This document shows positions 1 through 6,748 of a stretch of DNA of 36,300 bases, in pieces. The notes beneath the pieces were generated by a model. The model saw only the letters and a program-made list of their open reading frames with translations, was not told the DNA's origin and ran no database searches. Every line of letters starts with the position of its first letter. Within the stretch, counting starts at the first letter, position 1. Position numbers and translations under genes: made by a program. Origin of the DNA: Gemmatimonadota bacterium (GTDB lineage Bacteria; Gemmatimonadota; Gemmatimonadetes; Gemmatimonadales; Gemmatimonadaceae); assembly GCA_018969225.1 (NCBI GenBank), contig JAGWYS010000008.1:1-36300 (forward strand). Direction: 5' to 3'.

Positions 1-897
1 CTCCGGCTCGACGGCGGCCGGTTCACGGTGGTGGCGGACGCCGGTGACGCGCGGCTGGCGCGCGCGCTGCTGTCCGCCGCCCTGGCGCAGGACAGCTTTC
101 CCGGGCTGCCGCGCCCGCAGGCGCGCGTGCTCATTGCCGTCGCCCCCGACGCCGCCCGCTTTCTCCGCTGGGTGGGGCCCGCCGCCCCGGAATGGGGGGC
201 GGCCATCGCCTTCCCCGACGAACAGCGGGTGGTCATGCAAGGCCGTTTCGCCGGCAGCGATGCCGGCGACCCGGTGCAGGTGCTGCGCCACGAGTTGGCG
301 CACTTGGCTCTCCATGAACAGCTGGGCTCCCTCCCCCCGCGGTGGTTCGACGAGGGCTACGCCAGCGTCGCGGCGGGCGAATGGACGCGGGAGGCGGCGC
401 TCGAGACCGCCGTGGGGATGCTCTGGCGCTCGCTCCCCGGGCTGGATTCGGTGGAGGCGGGGTTTGGCGGTGGCGGAGCGGCGGCCGCCTGGAGCTACAC
501 GCTGGCGCACCGGGCAGTGGCCGAGTTGATGGCCCTGGACCCCGAGCACGGGATCGCGCCGCTGCTGGCGCAGTGGCGGGCGGAGGGGTCGCTGGAACGC
601 GCGCTGCGGCGGAGCTACGGCCTGACGGGCGAGGGGTTCGATCGGCACTGGCGGGCGGCCACCCGGCGGCGCTACGGGGCCCTCGCGCTGGCCGCCAACG
701 TGTCGATCGTGGCGGGGGGGCTTGGCGTCCTGTTGGGGCCGCTGTTCGTCGCGCGTCGACGGCGGGATCGGCGCCGGCTGGCGGCGATGCGGGCGGCTGA
801 GGCGGCGCAGGAGGCCGCCCAGTCGGCGAGTGCCCTGGAGGCGCTGCTGGCCGGTGACGGGGGGACGCCCTTGTCGCCCCCCCCGGTGGCCGGGTAG
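1..897 (+). CDS. membrane-anchored gluzincin-type peptidase (5' partial)
   Basis: The reading frame is open from the first base of the window, so the true start lies upstream; the GTG at 28 is only the first internal start-like codon. The protein carries HELAH (bases 289-303), an HExxH zinc motif, followed about 20 residues later by WFDEGYA. There the Glu is a plausible third zinc ligand, as in peptidase MA-like gluzincins. Near the C-terminus is one hydrophobic helix (about bases 690-750), followed by an Arg-rich stretch and an Ala/Glu/Gln-rich tail. That suggests a membrane anchor with the catalytic part outside and a short cytoplasmic tail. The substrate is unknown. A small membrane protein gene starts 8 nt downstream and is probably cotranscribed. 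The metallopeptidase fold is fairly secure; the exact family and any role in envelope proteolysis are inference. Confidence 0.75.
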   Translation, partial: LRLDGGRFTVVADAGDARLARALLSAALAQDSFPGLPRPQARVLIAVAPDAARFLRWVGPAAPEWGAAIAFPDEQRVVMQGRFAGSDAGDPVQVLRHELAHLALHEQLGSLPPRWFDEGYASVAAGEWTREAALETAVGMLWRSLPGLDSVEAGFGGGGAAAAWSYTLAHRAVAELMALDPEHGIAPLLAQWRAEGSLERALRRSYGLTGEGFDRHWRAATRRRYGALALAANVSIVAGGLGVLLGPLFVARRRRDRRRLAAMRAAEAAQEAAQSASALEALLAGDGGTPLSPPPVAG

Positions 898-905
898 TAT
901 CGGGG

Positions 906-1076
906 ATGCCCACGCCTCCTGCTTCCCGATCGCGCGCCCTGGCCCTCTGGGGGCTGGCCGCAGCCGCCCTGGCGGTCGGCTACCTGGACCTCGCTCGCGG
1001 CGGGGAGACGCTCGCGCCCATCCTGTTGGTGCTCGGGTACCTCGTCCTGGTGCCGGTAGCCATCCTCAAGGGGTGA
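906..1076 (+). CDS. small two-helix membrane protein, 56 aa
   Basis: ATG at 906 opens a frame of 56 codons ending in TGA at 1074-1076. The product has a short Pro/Ser/Arg-rich start (MPTPPASRSR), a hydrophobic segment (about residues 11-28), a short loop containing YLDLARGGE, and a second hydrophobic segment (about residues 35-53) ending in LKG. This is the layout of a hairpin of two transmembrane helices with both ends on one side. The start lies 8 nt after the peptidase stop codon, so cotranscription is likely. I do not recognise a named family. The clean hydrophobic pattern and operon-like spacing argue for a real gene, but at this length and GC content a chance frame cannot be excluded. 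Confidence 0.6.
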   Translation: MPTPPASRSRALALWGLAAAALAVGYLDLARGGETLAPILLVLGYLVLVPVAILKG

Positions 1077-1162
1077 GCTGTCGGGGGCGCGCTGGCCCCA
1101 CCGGGAAACGTGAGGATCCGGTTAATTTTCGGCGTGCCGGCTACCCTTCCGGTTGGGGCATG

Positions 1163-1168
1163 TAGAAT
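1163..1168 (+). promoter_or_regulatory. possible -10 element for tRNA-Val
   Basis: TAGAAT matches five of six positions of the sigma-70 -10 consensus and lies 28 nt upstream of the tRNA, a usual distance for a tRNA promoter. No convincing -35 hexamer is visible 16-18 nt upstream, where the sequence is GC-rich. The call is therefore weak. Confidence 0.3.
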
Positions 1169-1196
1169 ACGCTCCGGTGGCGGACGGGGGCTGTTC

Positions 1197-1270
1197 GGGC
1201 GAATAGCTCAGCTGGTCAGAGCACCTGTCTTACACACAGGACGTCGGGGGTTCGAATCCCTCTTCGCCCA
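1197..1270 (+). tRNA. tRNA-Val (anticodon UAC)
   Basis: A full cloverleaf can be folded by eye. The acceptor stem pairs GGGCGAA with TTCGCCC. The D arm is GCTC/GAGC, the anticodon stem is CCTGT/ACAGG around the loop CTTACAC, and the T arm is GGGGG-TTCGAAT-CCCTC. The anticodon TAC reads valine GTA and, by wobble, other GTN codons. The discriminator base is A at 1270 and no CCA is encoded, so CCA must be added after transcription. No repeated tRNA 3' end or integrase is seen nearby. The flanks (1077-1196 and 1271-1440) contain no other gene I can support. Confidence 0.96.
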
Positions 1271-1440
1271 TCGACGGCGGTGGGAGTGCGGGTACGGTGC
1301 GGAACCGCCCTGCCCGCTGCCGCATTGTGTCGGCGAGGTTTGTCGCGCCCCTGCCCGGGTCCCCGGGGGGCGCGGGGTGCAGGTCGGTGCGATCCCGGCG
1401 TCGTCCGGGCCTACGGCAACTCGGTGCGGAGGTTACGACT

Positions 1441-3147
1441 TTGAAGGCTCGGCTTCTCCACGCGTGGTCCGCGTTCGGCGCAGTGCTTGGCGGCTCTCTG
1501 CTGGCGCCGGCCGTGGCGTCGGCCCAGTACGTCCGGGCACCCGATCCCAACGCCACCCGGGTGCTGGTGGCGGTGTTCCGTTCCTCGGAGAAGGGGCTCG
1601 GCGTTCAGGCGGCGGACGCCGTGCGCTCCCGTGTCGGCACGGAGTTCCCGTTCAAGCAGGTGTACGTCCTCCCCAAGACGGACATCAACGCCACCCTGGA
1701 GGCGTCGGGGTTCTCCATCACGGACGCGCTGGAGCCGCATGACCAGCGCGCGCTGGCCACGCTGCTGCGCGCCGACGAGTACGTGACCGGCACCGCCACC
1801 AAGACCGCGGATGGTGTCAAGGTGGAGGCGGCGCTGGTGCTGGCCCGCGACAATTCGCTGGTGCAGCCGGTGGGGTCGTACGACGCCAAGAACCTCGGGC
1901 AGGCGGCCGGGCTCATTGCCAAGGAGCTCAAGGAGGCCCGCAAGCAGGTCGCGGCCGAGAAGAAGTGCGTGAACCTCGCGCGCGAGCAGAAGTACGCCGA
2001 GGCCATCGCCGCGGCGAAGGAGGGGATCGCCCTCTATCCCAAGGCCACGCTGGTGCGCATCTGCCACGCCAACGTGCTGGTGGCGCAGAAGGCCTCCGCC
2101 GCCGAGCAGCTGGCGGTGGCGCGCGAGATCGTGGACATCGATCCGCGCAGCCGTCCCGGGCTGGCGATCCTGGCCCAGAGCTACCGGGATCTCAACCAGC
2201 AGGACTCGGCGGTGGTGATGCTCACCCGCCTGCTGGCCACCGACCCGCGCAACCCGCGCCTGCAGCGCGACGTGGTCGAGGCGCTCGCCGCGCTCGCCAA
2301 CCCCAAGATCGCGCGCCCGGTCATCGACACGGCCGTCGCCCTCAACCCCGGCGACCCGGACCTGCTCCGCCTGCGCTGGCTCATCCTGCTCTCCACGCGC
2401 GACTTCAAGGAAGCGTTCGCGCAGGGTGACGAGCTCGTGAAGCTGGACACGGCGTTCGCGGACACCACGTACTTCATCCGCACCGTCGCGGCCTACGCCG
2501 CCGACAGCAACTTCGCCAAGGCCGCGGAGACCAGCGCGCAGGGGCTCGCCAAGTTCCCCGCCCACCCCGGGCTCACCTTCTCGCAGATCGTGGCGCTCCG
2601 GCAGGCTGGCAAGCCGCAGGAGTCGCTGGAGGCGCTCACCAAGGCCGTCGCGGCAAGGATCCCGGTGGAGAACGCCAGCTTCCTGCGCGTCTCGCTCCTC
2701 AAGGATCTCGGGCGCAGCACCGAGATCGTGACCGTGGCGCGCGAGCTGATCGCCGCCGGCGATACCACCACCTCCCTGCGCCAGATGGTGCTGGGCGTCG
2801 GCAACGAGCAGCGGACGGCGGCCACCAAGTCCAACAGCCCCGACGACTACAAGGTCGCGCTGGGCACCCTGATGTACGCCGACTCCATCACCACCGGCGC
2901 GTCCAAGGCGCAGGCGCAGTTCCTGCTCGGTGTCACCTACGTCACCTTCGGCCAGCTCAAGCTGTCCGAGGCGCAGTCCACCAAGGCGTGCGCCCCGGCC
3001 AAAGAGGCCAAGAACATGTTCGTCGAGGCGCAGATCATGCTCCCCAAGGGCGGATCCTTCGCGCCAGACGCCATGCGCGCGGCAATGCAGGGGGTCATGC
3101 AGCTGGACCCCGCGGCCGACCAGATGATCAAGGCGTTCTGCAAGTAG
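1441..3147 (+). CDS. exported TPR-repeat protein with TolB-N/CsgG-like N-terminal domain
   Basis: The start is the TTG at 1441, because GGAGG at 1428-1432 lies 8 nt upstream and the residues that follow form a signal peptide with a likely cut after AVASA. Earlier in-frame starts would overlap or crowd the tRNA. The mature part first shows an alpha/beta segment of about 120 residues (RVLVAVFRSSEKGLG through QAAGLIAKELKEA). It resembles the TolB-N or CsgG-like domains often found in front of TPRs; that assignment is inference. The remaining residues (about 170-568) are helical repeats with TPR-like spacing, for example AEAIAAAKEGIALYP. The repeats suggest a periplasmic or envelope scaffold that binds other proteins. 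The specific partner is unknown. The gene ends before a strong hairpin, so it is probably a single-gene unit or the end of a unit starting near the tRNA. Confidence 0.8.
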   Translation: MKARLLHAWSAFGAVLGGSLLAPAVASAQYVRAPDPNATRVLVAVFRSSEKGLGVQAADAVRSRVGTEFPFKQVYVLPKTDINATLEASGFSITDALEPHDQRALATLLRADEYVTGTATKTADGVKVEAALVLARDNSLVQPVGSYDAKNLGQAAGLIAKELKEARKQVAAEKKCVNLAREQKYAEAIAAAKEGIALYPKATLVRICHANVLVAQKASAAEQLAVAREIVDIDPRSRPGLAILAQSYRDLNQQDSAVVMLTRLLATDPRNPRLQRDVVEALAALANPKIARPVIDTAVALNPGDPDLLRLRWLILLSTRDFKEAFAQGDELVKLDTAFADTTYFIRTVAAYAADSNFAKAAETSAQGLAKFPAHPGLTFSQIVALRQAGKPQESLEALTKAVAARIPVENASFLRVSLLKDLGRSTEIVTVARELIAAGDTTTSLRQMVLGVGNEQRTAATKSNSPDDYKVALGTLMYADSITTGASKAQAQFLLGVTYVTFGQLKLSEAQSTKACAPAKEAKNMFVEAQIMLPKGGSFAPDAMRAAMQGVMQLDPAADQMIKAFCK

Positions 3148-3165
3148 GCGCCCCAGGCTTGTCGG

Positions 3166-3201
3166 CGGGCTCGCCGTCCCACCCAGGGGACGGCGAGCCC
3201 G
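3166..3201 (+). terminator. 15-bp perfect hairpin after the TPR gene
   Basis: CGGGCTCGCCGTCCC (3166-3180) is followed by a 6-nt loop and its exact reverse complement (3187-3201). It begins 18 nt after the TPR stop codon. The downstream sequence TTGCGCTTT is only weakly T-rich, so this is a terminator with a poor U-tract rather than a textbook one. It separates the TPR gene from the dcw promoter region. Confidence 0.7.
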
Positions 3202-3282
3202 TTGCGCTTTGGTGGGCCCTCGCGGCATCACAAAGCTGCGGGCGGCGTCCCCGTGCACACGCGCCCGGCGTGTCCCGCGCGC

Positions 3283-3312
3283 TTGACGCCCCGCGCGAGC
3301 TCTCGCTAACAT
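3283..3312 (+). promoter_or_regulatory. probable sigma-70-type promoter of the dcw cluster
   Basis: TTGACG (3283-3288) matches the -35 consensus at five of six positions. TAACAT (3307-3312) follows after 18 nt, or GCTAAC (3305-3310) after 16 nt. The predicted start of transcription is near 3319, giving a C-rich leader of about 25 nt before the rsmH GTG codon. The position, after a terminator and before the first dcw gene, supports it. Confidence 0.5.
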
Positions 3313-3342
3313 GACCGCCCTCGCCTCCCCCGTGTCCCCAGC

Positions 3343-4299
3343 GTGAGCCCGGTCCGCACCGCTCCCTCCGGGCGCCTCGGCGCCTACCACGTTCCCGTCC
3401 TGCTCGCCGAGGTGGAGGCGCTCCTCGCCGGGGCGGCCACGGTGCTGGACTGCACGCTGGGCGGCGGCGGCCACTCCGCCGCCCTCCTTGCCCGGGGCGC
3501 CCGCGTCACCGCGGTCGACCGGGACGCGCGTGCCATCACCACGGCGCGTGAGCGGCTCGAGGCGGAGGAGCGCGCCGGCCGCTTCCGGGCGCTCCTGGGG
3601 AACTACGCCGACCTCGGGCGCGCCGGCGTCGGCGCCGCCGAGCGCTTCGACGGCATCCTCCTGGACCTCGGGGTCTCGTCGCACCAGTTCGACGATCCCC
3701 GCCGGGGCTTCACCTTCCGTGAGGGGGCGCCGCTGGACATGCGCATGGGCGGCGACGCCGACCAGGATGCCGCCGACCTTCTCAACAGCATCGAGGAGGT
3801 GGACCTCTCCGCCCTCCTGCGCGGCTACGCCGACGAGCCGCGCGCCGCGCGCCTCGCCCGGGAGATCGTGCGGCGTCGCGCCACGCGCCCCTTCGTCACC
3901 GCCGACGACCTGGTGGGGGCCATCCGCGCCGTCCTGGGCCCGCGCAGCGGCCCGCCCGACTTTGCGCGCGTCTTCCAGGCGGTGCGCATCGCCGTCAACG
4001 ACGAGCTGTCGGGGCTGCAGCGCGCCCTCCCCGCCTTGCGCGAGCACCTCACCCCGGGTGGCGTCCTCGTGGTCATCAGCTATCACTCCGGGGAGGACCG
4101 GCTGGTGAAGCAGGCCTTCCGGGCGTGGAGCGTCGCCTGCACGTGTCCCCCCCGGCAGGTCATCTGCACCTGCCGCGGCGTGCCCCTGGGCGAGACGCTC
4201 ACGCGCCGCGGCGTGGTGGCGTCGGAGGTCGAGGTGGCGGACAACGTGCGCGCACGGAGCGCCCGGCTGCGCGCGTGGAAGCGCGCGGGACTGGCGTGA
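3343..4299 (+). CDS. rsmH: 16S rRNA (cytosine(1402)-N4)-methyltransferase RsmH
   Basis: RsmH (MraW) uses S-adenosylmethionine to methylate N4 of C1402 in the ribosomal P site. The 318-aa product has the family order: HVPVLLAEVEALL near the N-terminus, the SAM-binding loop DCTLGGGGH (residues 36-44), DLGVSSHQFD (108-117), VNDEL (218-222) and YHSGED (247-252). The start is the GTG at 3343. No upstream in-frame alternative keeps the usual short N-terminus, and no Shine-Dalgarno is visible because the leader is pyrimidine-rich. It is the first gene of the dcw cluster, as in many bacteria, but no mraZ precedes it. Its stop overlaps the ftsL start in a GTGA arrangement. Confidence 0.96.
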   Translation: MSPVRTAPSGRLGAYHVPVLLAEVEALLAGAATVLDCTLGGGGHSAALLARGARVTAVDRDARAITTARERLEAEERAGRFRALLGNYADLGRAGVGAAERFDGILLDLGVSSHQFDDPRRGFTFREGAPLDMRMGGDADQDAADLLNSIEEVDLSALLRGYADEPRAARLAREIVRRRATRPFVTADDLVGAIRAVLGPRSGPPDFARVFQAVRIAVNDELSGLQRALPALREHLTPGGVLVVISYHSGEDRLVKQAFRAWSVACTCPPRQVICTCRGVPLGETLTRRGVVASEVEVADNVRARSARLRAWKRAGLA

Positions 4300-4625
4300 G
4301 CGCGGCGCGTCGCCGCAGCACGCCGTGGGGGCTGCGCGGGCGCACCCTGTTGCTGGGGGCGCTGGCCGCGTTCCTCGTGGTGGCCTCGGCGGCCGTGTGG
4401 CGGCGGAGCCGCGGGGTGGCCGTGGCGCGCGAACTTCGCGCGTTGGAGCAGCGCCGGCGGGCGTTGCGCACCGAGGTGATCACCCTGGGGCGCGACATCC
4501 GCCTGGCGGAGCGGCAGGTTCCCGTCGAGGCGGCCCGCCGGCTGGGGATGCACGTGGCCGGGGAGCAGCAGACGCGCCTGTTGACGGCGGGTGACCCCCT
4601 GGCGCCCCGGACGCCGGCGCCGTGA
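4296..4625 (+). CDS. ftsL: cell division protein FtsL-like
   Basis: The 109-aa frame begins with GTG at 4296, overlapping the rsmH stop by 4 nt. Its layout is typical of FtsL, which is poorly conserved in sequence: a short Arg-rich cytoplasmic tail (residues 1-16), one transmembrane helix (about 17-35), then a Leu/Arg/Glu-rich segment (about 38-75) with coiled-coil character (LRALEQRRRALRTEV). The end of the domain (VEAARRLGM) resembles the conserved FtsL tail. FtsL works with FtsB and FtsQ to activate FtsW/FtsI at the septum. Identification rests on position between rsmH and ftsI plus topology, not on a diagnostic motif. No ftsB is seen in this window. Confidence 0.85.
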   Translation: MSAARRRSTPWGLRGRTLLLGALAAFLVVASAAVWRRSRGVAVARELRALEQRRRALRTEVITLGRDIRLAERQVPVEAARRLGMHVAGEQQTRLLTAGDPLAPRTPAP

Positions 4626-6748
4626 TGCGCGACGGAGCGCCGTTGCTGCACGGACTCGAGCCATCGCCGGTGCGCCCGGGGCGACGGGCGGCCGTGCTGG
4701 CGTCGCTGCTGGCGGGGGCCGTCGCGGTGGTGGTCCGTGCGGCGCAGCTGCAGGTGGTCGAGCACGAGCAGTGGACCCGGCTCGCCCTCCGCCAGCACGT
4801 GACCGAGCGTGCGGTTCGACCCCTGCGCGGCGCCATCGAGGACGCCACGGGAACCGTCCTGGCGCAGAGTCGCGACCTGGTGCGGCTCTCCATTGACCCG
4901 CGAGTGTTGCGCGCGGATGCGGGGCGTCGGCGCGGGGCTGCGGATTCAGTGCCGGACCATCGCACGCGGGTCGGCAACGGGTTGCGGGCGCTGGCGATCG
5001 ATGAGGCGCTGGTCCGGCGGGCATTGGACACGCTGCAACGCCCCGTGGTGCTGCCGCGGCTGTTCCTGCCGTCGGACGCCGAGCGATTCGCCGGCATCCC
5101 GGGGGTGATGCGCTTCCCCGAGGTGCGCCGCACGTTCACCGCCTCCCCGGGGCTGCGCGGGGTCATCGGCGGGGTCAACGGGGCGGGGGTCGGGGTGACC
5201 GGGCTGGAATTGGAGCTGGATCCGCTCCTGCGCGGCACCGCGGGCATCGACACGCTCGTGGTGGCCGTCAACGACGGCGCGGTCACCTCGCCGGAGTTCC
5301 ATGGCGCCGACGCCCGTCCCGGGCTGACGGCGCGGTTGACCATCAACTCGGCGCTGCAGGACATCGTCGAGCGGGCGTTGGCGGATGCGCTGGCGCGCAC
5401 GGGAGCAACCGGCGGCGATGTCGTGGTCCTTGATCCTGCCGACGGGGCCATCCTCGCGCTGGTGGGAGTGCGTTCCGGTGGCGCCGAAGGGGGGAGCCAC
5501 CCGCTGGCCGATGCGTACGAACCCGGGTCGGTGATGAAACCCTTCGTGGTGGCGCGGCTGCTCGAGTTGGGCCGCACCACGCCTGGCGAGATCATCAACA
5601 CCGAGAATGGGCGGCTGGAGGAGCCGGGGCGCCGCTCCGGGCCGCTGATGGACGAGCACAAGGCGCCGCAGATGACGGTGACGGACATCCTGCGCCTGTC
5701 GAGCAACGTGGGGATCGCCAAGCTCGTGCGCCGCCTGTCGGCGCGCGAGGAGTACGAGGCGCTGCGCGATTTCGGCTTCGGGATGCCGGTGGGGGTGCCG
5801 CACCCGGCGGACGCGGCGGGCGTGCTGCCGCGTCCACCCTACCGCTCGCCCACCCCCACGCAGCTCGGCATCGGCTACGCCTTGCAGGCCACCCCGCTCC
5901 AGCTGGCGGCCGCCTATGCGTCCATCGCCAACGGCGGCGAACTGCTGCAGCCGGTCCTGGTGCGCGCGTGGCTCGACGGACAGGGGCGCGTGGTGCAGGC
6001 GCACGGGCGCACGGTGATCCGGCGGGTGATGAGCCCCGCCACCGCCCGGGCGATCCGCGGCATGCTGGAGTCGGTGGTGGACAGCGGGACGTCGCGGGCC
6101 GCCGCGCTCGCCACCTTCACCGTTGCCGGCAAGTCGGGCACGGCGAAGCGCGCCGAACGAGGGCGCTACGTGCCAGGGGGCTACAACGCCACCTTCGTCG
6201 GCCTCTTCCCGTCGCAGGATCCGCAGGTGGTGGTGCTGGCGCGGCTGGTCGATCCAAAGGGGAGCATCTTCGGCGGGACCGTGGCTGGCGGGCTGGTGAA
6301 CGACCTGCTGCAGCGGGCGCTGGCGTCGCGCGACGCGGGGATGGACCGGGGCCGGCTGGCGGTGTTCGCGCGGGCGCCACAGGCGCGCGGGGGCGCTCCC
6401 GTCCCCATGGAGTCGGCCCCGACCGTCGCGCGCATGGACGGGACGGAAGCGGACGCACCGTCTCCCGCAGTGCCCCCGGTGGTGCCGCCGCCGGTCCCCG
6501 CCCGCATTGTCGTGCGCCTGCCGCTGCAACCATCCGCACCGGCGGCGCCTGGAGTCGCACGAGCCCCCGTGGCGGTCCCTGACGTGGAGGGGTTGGATGC
6601 GCGTCAGGCCGCCCGCGTGCTCGTGCAGGCCGGGTTTGCCGTGCGCGTGGCGCGGGGACCGGACGTTGGCGCCTCGGTCCGCACGCGTCCGGAGGCGGGC
6701 GTGCTGCGCCCGGCCGGGGCACTCATCACGTTGGAGGTGCCGCCATGA
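4625..6748 (+). CDS. ftsI: septal peptidoglycan transpeptidase FtsI/PBP2-type with C-terminal PASTA domain
   Basis: This class B penicillin-binding protein crosslinks septal peptidoglycan. ATG at 4625 shares its A with the ftsL stop (TGATG); a GTG directly before it is an alternative. One transmembrane anchor lies at about residues 21-40, then a dimerisation domain, then the transpeptidase with all three active-site motifs: SVMK (catalytic Ser302), SSN (359-361) and KSGT (503-506). A Pro/Ala-rich linker (about 565-648) leads to one PASTA domain (about 649-707, PDVEGLDARQAARVL). PASTA domains bind peptidoglycan or partner proteins. They are common on PBPs of Gram-positives and some deep-branching phyla, and absent from E. 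coli FtsI, so this resembles the Spo5D/PBP2x style. It overlaps murE by 4 nt. Confidence 0.95.
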   Translation: MRDGAPLLHGLEPSPVRPGRRAAVLASLLAGAVAVVVRAAQLQVVEHEQWTRLALRQHVTERAVRPLRGAIEDATGTVLAQSRDLVRLSIDPRVLRADAGRRRGAADSVPDHRTRVGNGLRALAIDEALVRRALDTLQRPVVLPRLFLPSDAERFAGIPGVMRFPEVRRTFTASPGLRGVIGGVNGAGVGVTGLELELDPLLRGTAGIDTLVVAVNDGAVTSPEFHGADARPGLTARLTINSALQDIVERALADALARTGATGGDVVVLDPADGAILALVGVRSGGAEGGSHPLADAYEPGSVMKPFVVARLLELGRTTPGEIINTENGRLEEPGRRSGPLMDEHKAPQMTVTDILRLSSNVGIAKLVRRLSAREEYEALRDFGFGMPVGVPHPADAAGVLPRPPYRSPTPTQLGIGYALQATPLQLAAAYASIANGGELLQPVLVRAWLDGQGRVVQAHGRTVIRRVMSPATARAIRGMLESVVDSGTSRAAALATFTVAGKSGTAKRAERGRYVPGGYNATFVGLFPSQDPQVVVLARLVDPKGSIFGGTVAGGLVNDLLQRALASRDAGMDRGRLAVFARAPQARGGAPVPMESAPTVARMDGTEADAPSPAVPPVVPPPVPARIVVRLPLQPSAPAAPGVARAPVAVPDVEGLDARQAARVLVQAGFAVRVARGPDVGASVRTRPEAGVLRPAGALITLEVPP

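Noticed and set aside
1084-1099. GGGGC/GCCCC inverted repeat after the 56-aa gene as a terminator
   Set aside because: The stem is only 5 bp with no T-run directly after it; such pairs are expected by chance at this GC content.
1197-1270. tRNA-Val as an integration site for a mobile element
   Set aside because: No integrase, no repeat of the tRNA 3' end and no change in gene character are seen downstream.
1297-1440. Longer N-terminus for the TPR protein, starting at the GTG near 1297
   Set aside because: The added residues are Arg/Pro/Gly-rich and would precede the signal peptide, whereas GGAGG sits correctly before the TTG at 1441.
1411-4086. Very long minus-strand open frame (891 codons) opposite the TPR gene and rsmH
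   Set aside because: It lies antisense to two well-supported genes and its translation is low-complexity His/Arg/Gly/Val-rich sequence, typical of a shadow frame in GC-rich DNA.
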